Positions 17,071-24,754 of a DNA stretch of 32,746 nucleotides are shown in pieces (the stretch's first letter is position 1; each line of letters opens with the position of its first letter). Both the position numbers and the translations under genes were made by a program. The stretch spans positions 1 through 32,746 of the forward strand of contig NZ_JAGPOX010000112.1 of NCBI RefSeq assembly GCF_019038435.1. The letters are read 5' to 3'. The notes under the pieces are model-generated. The model was not told where the DNA came from. It made no database searches and was given only the letters and a program-made list of their open reading frames with translations. This stretch comes from Nocardia alni (lineage in GTDB: Bacteria; Actinomycetota; Actinomycetes; Mycobacteriales; Mycobacteriaceae).

Positions 17071-17511
17071 GAACTACGTTGCACCACAGCGAGATACACA
17101 TCGCGCCACGACACAGTGGCTATCTGTCCGGGCGTGCCATGGTCAGGCCGCTCGCCAGAATCAATCTTGCCATTATTCATGTACCATACCATATTTCAGC
17201 GGTACATAAGACCTGAGTGATCGACCTGCGCCTTTGACCGACGTGAAAACCACAGGCACCGGACGTCGATGCCTTGTCCCGGTATGTGGTTGCGGCGGAG
17301 GCCAAGTCACGGACAGGGGGCATCGACATCAGGTTGTCGTTGCAGGCGCACCGGATGATGTGAATGGCCGCCACGGGCGTCGGCGAGTTCTGGGTGCCGC
17401 CCATGGCTTGCCCTATCCAGCCTGGGCCCGATTCGAGAATATCGAAGCTACGCTGGCAAGGCCGCGAACGAAGAGGCCCTGGTATGTTCGGCGCGGCTGT
17501 CCCGCTCGAGT
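17071..17511. other. Intergenic region with inverted repeat, no gene seen
   Basis: About 440 nt carry no convincing gene. The region around 17160-17220 is relatively AT-rich. At 17179-17207 there is a perfect 7-bp inverted repeat (ATGTACC and GGTACAT, 15 nt apart), a plausible operator or promoter element for the exporter gene on its left. The remaining open frames are short, overlap each other on both strands and show no domain. Confidence 0.4.
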
Positions 17512-17967
17512 ATGCGAAAGGGTTTCGCCCCCATGGGAATTGGCCTGTTGGTGCGTGTCGGAGTGGTAGTTGCTGCGATGGTGGCCAGCATGTCGGCGAC
17601 GACCCTGTCGGCACACGCCGACCCCGTACTCGACAAATACCTGGACCTGCCGCTGACGAACCGCGACGCCGCGCACGGGCCCGGTGGGATCTCTCCCGAA
17701 CTGCCGAACGACCGGGCCGCGCTCATGGCTCTGCCGACTCGCGCGGACTACTACCCCACCGACTTCGCCGCCTCCGCCGCACTTGCCGAGACCGCGTCCG
17801 CCGCACGCCGGTCGCGGCCGGTGAGCTTCCAGATGGCCAGCCGCGCGGCCATGGCGGGGGTCGGCGGGAAGGCGCCGAGTTGGCCGAGCATGGTCATATC
17901 GTCACGGACGGCCTCGTGGCGGATAACTTTCCCGCCGCGCACCGTCAGTAGGTGGATCTGCTCGTAA
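17512..17967 (+). CDS. Short secreted-protein ORF whose 3' half is antisense to the SnoaL-like gene
   Basis: The ORF is 151 codons. Its first part looks real: a basic start, a hydrophobic core (GIGLLVRVGVVVAAMVASM), an AHA|DP signal-peptidase-like site near residue 36, and then a hydrophilic mature part with high third-position GC. From 17751 it runs antisense through the 3' end of the SnoaL-like gene, and the sequence there no longer looks like protein. The natural end may therefore have been lost in a rearrangement, or the gene may truly overlap. Starts at 17512 or 17533 are possible; a perfect hairpin GCGAAA-GGG-TTTCGC (17514-17528) lies between them. I do not recognise a family. Confidence 0.45.
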   Translation: MRKGFAPMGIGLLVRVGVVVAAMVASMSATTLSAHADPVLDKYLDLPLTNRDAAHGPGGISPELPNDRAALMALPTRADYYPTDFAASAALAETASAARRSRPVSFQMASRAAMAGVGGKAPSWPSMVISSRTASWRITFPPRTVSRWICS

Positions 17968-18314
17968 TCGAGTTCGCGGCCGGAGGGCGGGATGATCTTG
18001 TCCAGCTTCTCGTCCCTGAACAGCACGAACGGTCCGGTGTGCCGCCCCTGCATGTGCACCCGGACGAAGACCTGGCCGCGCTGATCGTCGACGCCCGTGT
18101 CCAGGACGGGGAAGCGCAGGCCGGTGAACGCGGAACGCATCCAGGCGCTGGAGGCCAGCACGCCGGCTGGGCCGGGGATCGCGCAGGAGACCGGGGAGTT
18201 GACTGCCTCCCGGTTGTGAAAGTCGGCGCCGACGACCTCGGCGGCGAGCACCGGGTCGCCGGTCTCGATGACCTTGAACAGCGAATGCACGCTATCGATG
18301 GCGTTGCTGGCCAT
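17751..18314 (-). CDS. SnoaL-like / ester cyclase-family protein
   Basis: This 187-residue protein has an NTF2-like cone fold pattern: an N-terminal helix (IDSVHSLFKVIETGDPVLAAEVV), the FHNREA segment, WMRSAFTGLRFPVLD, strands VFVRVHMQGRHTGPFV, and a final LTVRGGKVIRHEAVRDDMTMLGQLG. The last segment is typical of SnoaL-like polyketide cyclase or ester cyclase relatives in actinomycetes. Enzyme activity is not assured; many such proteins are of unknown function. It is divergent from a TetR regulator across about 100 nt containing a palindromic operator candidate, so it is probably that regulator's target. Confidence 0.8.
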   Translation of the reverse strand: MASNAIDSVHSLFKVIETGDPVLAAEVVGADFHNREAVNSPVSCAIPGPAGVLASSAWMRSAFTGLRFPVLDTGVDDQRGQVFVRVHMQGRHTGPFVLFRDEKLDKIIPPSGRELDYEQIHLLTVRGGKVIRHEAVRDDMTMLGQLGAFPPTPAMAARLAIWKLTGRDRRAADAVSASAAEAAKSVG

Positions 18315-18378
18315 GGGAACTCCTGGCGGTGAGGGTCGGTGGGCGGTGCGCCTCGTCGAATTGAGCCTATCGCGGACC

Positions 18379-18407
18379 TATTGAATTCGCGAAAGATGTA
18401 TCCAATA
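18379..18407. promoter_or_regulatory. Candidate TetR operator between SnoaL-like and TetR genes
   Basis: A 29-bp imperfect palindrome has arms of the form TATTGnATnC and GnATnCAATA (8 of 10 positions paired). It is AT-rich within a GC-rich surround and sits in the divergent gap, as expected for a TetR dimer site that controls both genes. Binding is inferred. Confidence 0.5.
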
Positions 18408-18413
18408 TGCGCG

Positions 18414-19052
18414 ATGGGTACGATGGCGGCCATGCTCAGCAAGCGCGCCTATGCCTCCCCGCTGCGGGAGAAGGCGGCCGCGCAGACGCGCGAGGCGATC
18501 CTGCGAGCCGCGACCGAGCTGTTCGGGCAGCGCGGGTACGGCCTGGTGACGGTCGCGGATATCGCGGCCGCGGCGGGCATCTCACCCAAGACTGTGTTCG
18601 CGAGCGTCGGCAGCAAACGCGAGATCATGGATCGCATCATCGATGCCGGGGTGGCCGCGGGCCGCTCCGAGGAGGCGATGCGGCAGGTGCTGGATGCGCG
18701 CACGCCGCGGGAGGTCCTCGCGGCGCTGGCGGCGGGCACCCGCTTCGGCAACGAGTCACAGTTCACCGTGCATGAGGCGATCCGCCTCGCGCTGCCGGTC
18801 CACGAGGACGGCGCGGCGCTCTGGGAGCGCGCCACCCGCAACTCCCGTGCGGCGCTGCGAGAAGCAGCCGACCATCTGCACACACTGACCCCGCGCCCGC
18901 GCTATCCGGCGACCGAGACCGCGGACCTGCTCTGGCTCTGGTTCGGCCCGCACGGCTGGCGCACGCTCGTCGCCGAGGCCGGCTGGTCCTGGGACCGCGC
19001 CGAAACCGCCATCCGCGAGACGGCCATCGCAGCCCTCTACGACGAGCGCTGA
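18414..19052 (+). CDS. TetR-family transcriptional regulator
   Basis: This protein of about 212 residues has the TetR N-terminal HTH: REAILRAATELFGQRGYG, then TVADIAAAAGISPKTVF and the SKREIMDRII helix. The C-terminal half is helical and binds an unknown ligand. The longest frame begins at 18339, but that runs through the operator candidate and has no ribosome binding site. I chose ATG 18414; ATG 18432 (MLSKRAY) is equally possible. It is divergent from the SnoaL-like gene and probably represses it and itself. Confidence 0.87.
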   Translation: MGTMAAMLSKRAYASPLREKAAAQTREAILRAATELFGQRGYGLVTVADIAAAAGISPKTVFASVGSKREIMDRIIDAGVAAGRSEEAMRQVLDARTPREVLAALAAGTRFGNESQFTVHEAIRLALPVHEDGAALWERATRNSRAALREAADHLHTLTPRPRYPATETADLLWLWFGPHGWRTLVAEAGWSWDRAETAIRETAIAALYDER

Positions 19053-19122
19053 ACCCGGACGAAGATCGCAGCAGGCTGCCCTGGTGGAGATCCGGTCTCG
19101 ACGGCAGGCCTCCCATGATAGC

Positions 19123-19147
19123 GGCGTCCTCGAACGGAGACGACGCC
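19123..19147 (+). terminator. Hairpin after TetR gene
   Basis: A perfect 6-bp stem (GGCGTC and GACGCC, 13-nt loop) lies about 70 nt after the TetR stop. It has no T-run, so it is at best a weak terminator. Confidence 0.3.
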
Positions 19148-19169
19148 CCCATTGCGGTGACTGCGACGC

Positions 19170-19340
19170 CTAGCATGCAACCTCGAGCACCAGTTTCCCT
19201 GTGGTGGAACCGGATTCGATGCGACGGTGTGCTTCGACGACTCGATGCAGAGGCAGGGTCTCGGTGTGGATGCGCAGATCTCCGCTATCTTCGGCGCCGG
19301 AAGCGTTGCCCATCACCACCAAAGATGTGGGTCGCGGAGA
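19170..19340 (-). pseudogene. C-terminal remnant of zinc-type alcohol dehydrogenase/quinone reductase
   Basis: The minus strand reads LVVMGNASGAED, then DLRIHTETLPLHRVVEAHRR, then IESGSTTGKLVLEV and a stop at 19170. This is the typical tail of MDR-superfamily oxidoreductases, where '-LPL-x-x-V-x-EAHR-x-x-ESG-x-x-x-GK-x-V' precedes the C-terminus. No start or upstream NAD(P)-binding domain is present, and the VVMGNASG strand joins the tail sooner than usual, so some internal sequence is also lost. It marks the broken left edge of the island-like block. Confidence 0.6.
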
Positions 19341-19530
19341 AGGTCATCGCCGCCTACGAGGACTCCACCGTCCTTGCCCGCCTGGACCGGGGCAACGACA
19401 ACGCCGGACGCATCGCGGAACTGGAAAAGCGCATCGAGACCACCGCCGAAATCTGGACGCCGAGGCCGACCGCCGCACTGAAGTCCTGTCCGGCGCACGC
19501 GATGAATACGACCTGCGCGTGATCGTAAGC
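19325..19530 (+). pseudogene. Frameshifted fragment resembling a serine recombinase C-terminus
   Basis: One frame reads VAEKVIAAYEDSTVLARLDR, then GRIAELEKRIETTAEIW; the match continues in another frame as DAEADRRTEVLSGARDEYDL. Read together this has the coiled-coil layout of the C-terminal region of large serine recombinases. The frame change and missing catalytic domain make it a remnant. The assignment rests on pattern only; another coiled-coil protein is possible. Nothing else coding was seen in 19530-19650. Confidence 0.35.
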
Positions 19531-19653
19531 GGGATTGGTCGGCCAAGTCCGCGAACCACTGCTCACCGGCCACCAGCGAGGACACCATCTCTGTGGGTAA
19601 GCAGATGTTCTCTGAGCTGAGTGACACTGATGCCAGTGCATGCTGCGAGAGTG

Positions 19654-20091
19654 CTACAGCCCTTGATACGTGGTCAGTACTTGACGGACGGCATCGGTGA
19701 CCGGCGTTTCCTCAGTCAGCGCCGTCCAGGTGTAGGCGTCGTGCTCCTGGAGCTCGACCGGTTCCGGGCTCTGTACATCGACGGCGAAGTTGAACTGGCG
19801 GCTCTTCTTGCCACTGCCGGACTGGTAGTCGAAGCTACCGAGATAGGTGTCCGCGGCGATGACCCCGAGACCGGTCTCTTCCTGCACCTCTCGGATGAGG
19901 GCTCGATCGAGCGTTTCGCCGGGTTCGACCTTGCCGCTGGGCAGTTCCCAGATGCCGCCCATGAAGTCGTCCTTGGGGCGTTGAAGCAGTAGTACCTTGC
20001 CGTTGTGCTGGACGACAGCACCGACGACAAGTTGTAGTACACCGTCGCTCTCGGCTGCGGCGGTCAGTTGTTCGATCAGGGCGGAATCCAT
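19654..20091 (-). CDS. Nudix hydrolase
   Basis: This 145-residue protein contains a complete Nudix box starting at G53 (GKVEPGET ... REVQEETGL), which binds divalent metal and hydrolyses nucleoside-diphosphate-linked substrates. A longer frame begins at 20118, but GGAAGGA lies 7 nt before ATG 20091 and overlaps the stop of the aminotransferase gene, so 20091 is chosen. It is the last gene of the four-gene minus operon. Its context suggests cleaning up or activating a nucleotide-sugar or similar metabolite, but the substrate is unknown. Confidence 0.9.
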   Translation of the reverse strand: MDSALIEQLTAAAESDGVLQLVVGAVVQHNGKVLLLQRPKDDFMGGIWELPSGKVEPGETLDRALIREVQEETGLGVIAADTYLGSFDYQSGSGKKSRQFNFAVDVQSPEPVELQEHDAYTWTALTEETPVTDAVRQVLTTYQGL

Positions 20092-20095
20092 GAAT

Positions 20096-21349
20096 TTATC
20101 CTTCCAAATCATCGACATGGTGGATCACTTTGCGAATGGCATTGACGTACTGCATCGCGATCGGGAGGTCCTCCTCCCGGTGCCAGACCGGTAGCTTGAG
20201 CGTGGTCCGGTGGATTCGCTCGGCCTGTGGGAAGTCGCCGGGCCGGTAGGCCAACGTGCCGTCGTATTGAGGGAATAGCGGCCCGGGCTCCTGGAACAGC
20301 GGCAGGAGGTTGAGCGGGCAGGTTGAGCCTGGTCGGTCCAACTCGATGCAGCCCTCGGCCTTCAGGGCTGCGTAGAACCGTTCGATGGGCAGCCCATCGA
20401 ATTCCTGCTCCTGGTACTCGAGGGCCAGGCCGTACCAGGACGAACGCACGTCGGAATCGTGCAGGGGCACGACGAGACCACGGGTGTCCTCCAGCGCTTC
20501 GGTGATCTGTTCGGCGACGCTTGCCCGGCCTTCCAAGTATTTGTCCAGGTGGTCGAGCTGTTCCAGGGCGATGGCCGCGGCCATCGGGTGGATGCGGTGC
20601 TTGAGGCCCATCCCGGTGACGCTGTAACGGCTGAGGCCGAAGCTAGCTGGTATTTCGTTGCGGCACCGCTTGTTGTACTGGCCGTGCAGCAGGACCCGGT
20701 AATAGACGTGTTCGTCGTCGGTGAGGACGAACCCGCCCTCACCGGCCGACAGGGGCTTGGGACCGTTCATGCTGAAGGCGCCAGCGCGGCCGAAGGTCCC
20801 GACCTTCCGGCTATCGACCATCGCGCCATGGGCGTGCGAGGCATCTTCCAGGAGTTGCACGCCGTACACGTCTGCCAGGCTCTTGAGGCTGCGGATTTGC
20901 GCTGGCACACCCCACATGTGCTGTACCACAATTGCTTTGGTGCGTTCGGTGATGCGCCGGGGGGTGTCGTGTGGATCCAGGTTGCCGCTGCTGTCGCAGT
21001 CCGCGAGCACCGGAATCGCTCCGAGGTGCAGCAGCGGGGTGACCGTGGCGAAGAAGGTGTAGGCGGGCACGATGACTTCGTCGCCGGGGCCGATTCCGCA
21101 GGAAGCGTACATCGAGTAGAGCGCCGCGGTACCCGAGCTGGTCGAGATCGCGTATCGCACACCGAAGTAGCTGCGCAGCGCATCCTCCAGTCGAGCGACG
21201 ACGCCCGAGCGGTCGTAGATCGAGATCCCTTCGTCCAACTGGTCGAGCACAGCGTGAGCGGTGCTGTCGGTGATCGGGGGCCAGCTGAAGTGCGGTCCGG
21301 GGTCGGTGATGGCCGGTGTTCCGCCGAGTAGGGCCAGGGGTGAGGTCAC
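20096..21349 (-). CDS. DegT/DnrJ/EryC1/StrS-family PLP aminotransferase
   Basis: This 417-residue enzyme has the sugar/cyclitol aminotransferase pattern: TSSGTAALYSMY (about 70-81), PAYTFFATVTPLL, EDASHAHGA with D169 binding the pyridine nitrogen, and the PLP lysine K198 in GPKPLSAGEGG. The frame extends upstream to 21859, but that part is antisense-like. The GTG at 21349 has AAGGAG 5 nt upstream and overlaps the dehydrogenase stop (GTGA), so it is the real start. Family members transaminate keto-sugars or keto-cyclitols in nucleotide-sugar and aminoglycoside pathways. The coupled Gfo/Idh dehydrogenase could supply the ketone, as in kanosamine-type or scyllo-inosamine-type routes; the substrate is inferred. 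Confidence 0.9.
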   Translation of the reverse strand: MTSPLALLGGTPAITDPGPHFSWPPITDSTAHAVLDQLDEGISIYDRSGVVARLEDALRSYFGVRYAISTSSGTAALYSMYASCGIGPGDEVIVPAYTFFATVTPLLHLGAIPVLADCDSSGNLDPHDTPRRITERTKAIVVQHMWGVPAQIRSLKSLADVYGVQLLEDASHAHGAMVDSRKVGTFGRAGAFSMNGPKPLSAGEGGFVLTDDEHVYYRVLLHGQYNKRCRNEIPASFGLSRYSVTGMGLKHRIHPMAAAIALEQLDHLDKYLEGRASVAEQITEALEDTRGLVVPLHDSDVRSSWYGLALEYQEQEFDGLPIERFYAALKAEGCIELDRPGSTCPLNLLPLFQEPGPLFPQYDGTLAYRPGDFPQAERIHRTTLKLPVWHREEDLPIAMQYVNAIRKVIHHVDDLEG

Positions 21350-22431
21350 AGCAACTCCTTGGGGTTGACCGATGTGTGGGTGCGGGCGGACTGGTAGCAC
21401 GCAGCAACGAAGCTCATGTGCGCGAGGTTCTCTTGCGGCCCACTGAGATTCGGCCTGTCTCCGTCGATGACCTGGCGGAAGTAGTTGATCTGGCTGGTAG
21501 CGGCCGACGGCCATCCCTGTTCGCGGACCAGCGATTCGATGATTTCCCCGCTGTTGGTGAGGCGGCGGAGCCGGCCACGTTCCAGATGCACGATGCCTCT
21601 GCTTCCGACCAGGCGGATTTCCTCGGCCTTGGGGCCGATGAACCTGGAGAGGAGCAGGGACCCGTAAAGGCCGCTGTCGTAGGCGAAGTGGATCAATGCG
21701 GTGTCTTCGGCATCGTAGGTTCGGTCGGGCCTGGCACTGACCGAAAGATCCGCCGTGATGCGATCCGGGAGGCCGAAGTACCAGAGGATCAGGTCGATGA
21801 GGTGGTAGCCCATGTCGATGACGCAGCCACCACCCGCGGTCGCCGTGTTGCCGCGCCACCCGTCGGACGGATCGTCGATGTGCAGTGTGTAGCGGGCGTC
21901 GATGGCGAACGGCGTGCCGATTTGCTCGGCCAACTGGGTGAAGCTGGTGTAGATCGGATTGAATCGCCGTTGCAGCGTCACCATGAGCCGAATGCCGGAC
22001 TGCTGGCAGATCTCGGCCAGTTCCTTCGCCTCGGCCATCGTGGTGGCGAAGGGCTTCTCCTTGAGCACATGGACGTGACGCTCGGCGGCGGCTTCGATGA
22101 CTGCCCGGCCGACATCGTGCGGCACGCAGACCATGACGAGATCGAGCTGTTCGTGAGCGAACATCTGCCGAAAGTCCGTGTAGCCCGGAACGTCGTAACG
22201 AGTGTGCTGTTCCCGGACAACCTCGGGGTTCTCGTCGCAGACCGCGACCAGTTCGGCGCTGTCGGTCGCCTCGAGTCCCGGAAGGTGGTCATCGAGTGCT
22301 TGGCGGCCGAGCCCGACAACGCCCACGCGAAGCAGTGGCCGCCGCTCGTGTGTCAAAGATATTGTGCGCCAGAGTGCTTCGGAATCCGCCTTGGCTGCTG
22401 CGCATGTCTTGGTGCTACCGAGCGATCTCAT
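21346..22431 (-). CDS. Gfo/Idh/MocA-family oxidoreductase
   Basis: This 361-residue NAD(P)-dependent dehydrogenase has a nucleotide-binding GLGRQA motif at about 40-45, the catalytic EKP at 125-127 (KEKPFATT), and the second catalytic segment CVIDMGYHLIDL with D206 and H210. The first 33 residues precede the Rossmann fold and may be an extension, but ATG 22431 has GGGGG 7 nt upstream, overlapping the end of the previous gene. Members oxidise sugar or cyclitol hydroxyls. It overlaps the aminotransferase gene by 4 nt, a pairing seen in aminosugar and aminocyclitol biosynthesis. Confidence 0.9.
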   Translation of the reverse strand: MRSLGSTKTCAAAKADSEALWRTISLTHERRPLLRVGVVGLGRQALDDHLPGLEATDSAELVAVCDENPEVVREQHTRYDVPGYTDFRQMFAHEQLDLVMVCVPHDVGRAVIEAAAERHVHVLKEKPFATTMAEAKELAEICQQSGIRLMVTLQRRFNPIYTSFTQLAEQIGTPFAIDARYTLHIDDPSDGWRGNTATAGGGCVIDMGYHLIDLILWYFGLPDRITADLSVSARPDRTYDAEDTALIHFAYDSGLYGSLLLSRFIGPKAEEIRLVGSRGIVHLERGRLRRLTNSGEIIESLVREQGWPSAATSQINYFRQVIDGDRPNLSGPQENLAHMSFVAACYQSARTHTSVNPKELL

Positions 22432-22435
22432 TCGA

Positions 22436-23248
22436 TTACCCCCAGCCGTTCGATGGTGGTGGCTGGAATGCCCAGCTCACACCAGGTGACGAGTCCGCCT
22501 TGCTCCGGATGAATCGGCCGTAGCGATGACTCAACCTGACAAGGTGATCGCTCAGCGGCAGGTCGATGAGCGGATGCGCGCCGCCCTGGCGGGCGTCCCA
22601 CACCTCGATCACCACCCGCTGATCTGTCCGGGCAACACGCACCGTCAACTGTTTCAGCTCGGTGATCTCGCTCCACTTGGGATGCGGATCCGTGCTGCCG
22701 GTGGCCTGCACGGCGTCGGTGACCAGTTCGGTTACAAGCCGTTCGGTCGGAGCGATCAGCTCGATCAGCAACCAACGACTCAGCGTGTGACGCGCGTGCA
22801 ACTGCGCCGTCGATACGGCGGTTGTCGTTGCCGCCAAGTGGATTTCGGCCATATCGCCCGCTCGAGGTAGCGGCTGCTGCCGGGTGACGGCCACAGTCCC
22901 AGAGCGGGGATATTCTCTGGCAGTAGGGATTTCGACCCTGTTATCAGTGTCTGCCGCGACGAACACGCCAGCGTTGGCCTCGCGCCACAGGCGAGCTTCG
23001 ACTGCTTGCCTGGACATGCCCGGTTGGATCAAGTGTCTCATCGAGGGCACTGCTACATGGTGGGGCAGCGACCGTCGCAGTTCGGCGATCAGGGCCGTGA
23101 GCGCGACGTCTCCGTGGATGCGCTCATGGAAGATCATGCCCAGGTCGAAGCCTTCCCACTCGGCAAAGGCTCGGATCTGCGCTTCACAGGCCGGAACCTG
23201 GCCGCCCGCAAATTCGAGGCGCAGGTAGCCGTACATCAGGGGCCTCAT
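22436..23248 (-). CDS. Fusion of catalytically incomplete serine-recombinase-like and HATPase-like domains
   Basis: Residues 1-100 resemble the resolvase N-terminal fold (YGYLRLE at 6-12; AQIRAFAEWEGF; LIAELRRSLPHHVAVPSM). The catalytic serine of the usual Y-x-R-V-S motif is absent, replaced by E. Residues about 135-255 resemble the anti-sigma/HATPase family (LVTELVTDAVQATGS, VVIEVWDARQ), but the N-box Asn and the G-x-GL lid are missing. It is therefore probably a binding or regulatory protein rather than an enzyme. ATG 23248 with AGGA 8 nt upstream is preferred over GTG 23254. It is the first gene of the minus operon, 4 nt ahead of the dehydrogenase gene. Confidence 0.72.
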   Translation of the reverse strand: MRPLMYGYLRLEFAGGQVPACEAQIRAFAEWEGFDLGMIFHERIHGDVALTALIAELRRSLPHHVAVPSMRHLIQPGMSRQAVEARLWREANAGVFVAADTDNRVEIPTAREYPRSGTVAVTRQQPLPRAGDMAEIHLAATTTAVSTAQLHARHTLSRWLLIELIAPTERLVTELVTDAVQATGSTDPHPKWSEITELKQLTVRVARTDQRVVIEVWDARQGGAHPLIDLPLSDHLVRLSHRYGRFIRSKADSSPGVSWAFQPPPSNGWG

Positions 23249-23464
23249 CGTCACCGTCCTAGTTCGAAACCGGAAGGGCGTTCCGCTCTCCCTGCGTGGC
23301 TAGGGTCACCAGGCTCGTTCCGGTTGAAAGCCGTTACGGTCAAGGGTGAGCCGCCGCCAACCCCCTGGGGAGGGCACGTTACGGGGCAGAAAACGCCGGA
23401 CCGGCCCCCTGCAGCACGGCGCGGTTAGACTTGGGCCGGACCGAGACCGGTAGGGGGTCGAAAC
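23249..23464. promoter_or_regulatory. Divergent promoter region with repeated CGTTACGG
   Basis: The gap separates the four-gene minus operon from the HTH regulator. CGTTACGG occurs twice in direct orientation at 23332-23339 and 23377-23384; the first also belongs to the short palindrome CCGTTACGG. These are candidate sites for the adjacent HTH regulator. TAGACT near 23429 could be its -10 element. Confidence 0.35.
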
Positions 23465-24754
23465 GTGCCACCGAATCTGAAACTCCAGCAACGCCGCGAA
23501 TCCACGCCGTCACGCGTCGTGCCCGGTCAGGCGATGGGGCGAGCCGAGCTAGCCGAAGCCGTCAACGACTACATTTGGCGCACCAGGAGTCTGCGTCGTG
23601 ACCTTGACGGGCACACCGTTGCCCGGTACGAGCGGGGCGCTGTCCGGTGGCCGAACGAGGAGTACCGCGAAGCCTTCCGTTCCGTCCTTCGTACCACCGA
23701 TGCCGAACTCGGTTTCATGCCTGCTCGGAAGCGGCGGGCAGCCGAGCGGGACCAGGCGCTTTATGTCAATTTGTTCAGCCCGTTCGATCCTGGGACTATC
23801 CCCGCGGACTACCTCCAGGATGACCGGTCTATCGGCCAAGTCGGCTGGTCTGACGTCGACAAGGTGAGGGCAGCAACGCGTGGCGCAGCCTCATCGGAAA
23901 ATCTCTATGGCGGTGGATCGTCCAGCAGTGCAGCCGAAACCGAGCTTCGGCGGTTCGTGCCGCTGCTCACTGGGCAGTCGGTACCAGCGACCAGGCGCGC
24001 GTTGCTCGAGTCGATTGGGAATCTGAGCGGCGTCGCGGCCTACTCAGCCTTCGACATCGCCGACTACAACGAAGCCGAGCGCCGATTCCGGTTCGCGCTG
24101 TGGTGCGCAGACGCGGCCGGATCGTGGGAGCTGCGAGCCAGCACATTGGCGGACATGGCGCGCAAGGTGGCCTACGTCGGCAATGCCGATGGCGCACTCT
24201 CCCTGATCGAGCTGGCCCAAGTGCGATCTGACCAGTTGTCCGCCACCGCGCGTGCCATGCTCGGCGGGCTCAGAGCGCAATTCCTAGCCGCGATCGGCCG
24301 ACTTGAAGACGCCCTGACCGAGGTAGCCCGCGCTGACGAACACTTCGCCGAACACATGCCCGAAGCAGCCGCTCCCTGGATGTGCTACTACGACGAAGCC
24401 GAGCATATGGGCAGCACGGGCAAGGCCTTGATCCCCGTCGCACAGGCCAGAAGCAGAATCGAACTGGCTGCACCACGTATCCGGCGGGCAGTTCAGCTCC
24501 AGCGCGAAGACTACCCTCGCTCCCGAACCTTTTCACTGACCCGACTGGCCACACTCACCATGCGCCTCGGCGACCCCAAAGAAGCAGCGGTGATCGGACT
24601 TCAGGCAGCCGACAACGCAAAACTGTTCCGCTCCAGGCGTATTCGTGACGAGTTGAATACCCTCGCCGAGGCCGCCGTGGCGCACCGGAAATTCGAGGGT
24701 GTAGCCGAACTGCGGCATGTAATCACCAGCAACGCGAATCCGGCTCTGTCATGA
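23465..24754 (+). CDS. HTH transcriptional regulator with helical-repeat (TPR-like) C-terminus
   Basis: This 429-residue protein begins with an Xre-like DNA-binding region (MGRAELAEAVNDYIW ... TVARYERGAVRWP) as in a large actinomycete family. A glycine/serine-rich linker and about 300 residues of alpha-helical repeats follow (for example AEAERRFRFALWCADAAGSW-like pairs from about 195). Such regulators sense an unknown signal through the repeats. The start is GTG with AGGGGG 7 nt upstream. It overlaps the phosphotransferase gene by 4 nt and is divergent from the aminotransferase operon, which it may control; that is inference. Confidence 0.85.
   Translation: MPPNLKLQQRRESTPSRVVPGQAMGRAELAEAVNDYIWRTRSLRRDLDGHTVARYERGAVRWPNEEYREAFRSVLRTTDAELGFMPARKRRAAERDQALYVNLFSPFDPGTIPADYLQDDRSIGQVGWSDVDKVRAATRGAASSENLYGGGSSSSAAETELRRFVPLLTGQSVPATRRALLESIGNLSGVAAYSAFDIADYNEAERRFRFALWCADAAGSWELRASTLADMARKVAYVGNADGALSLIELAQVRSDQLSATARAMLGGLRAQFLAAIGRLEDALTEVARADEHFAEHMPEAAAPWMCYYDEAEHMGSTGKALIPVAQARSRIELAAPRIRRAVQLQREDYPRSRTFSLTRLATLTMRLGDPKEAAVIGLQAADNAKLFRSRRIRDELNTLAEAAVAHRKFEGVAELRHVITSNANPALS

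Noticed and set aside
21350..21859. 170-residue N-terminal extension of the aminotransferase frame
   Set aside because: The sequence is Pro/Arg/His-rich and overlaps the dehydrogenase gene; a GTG with a strong ribosome binding site at 21349 fits the family start.
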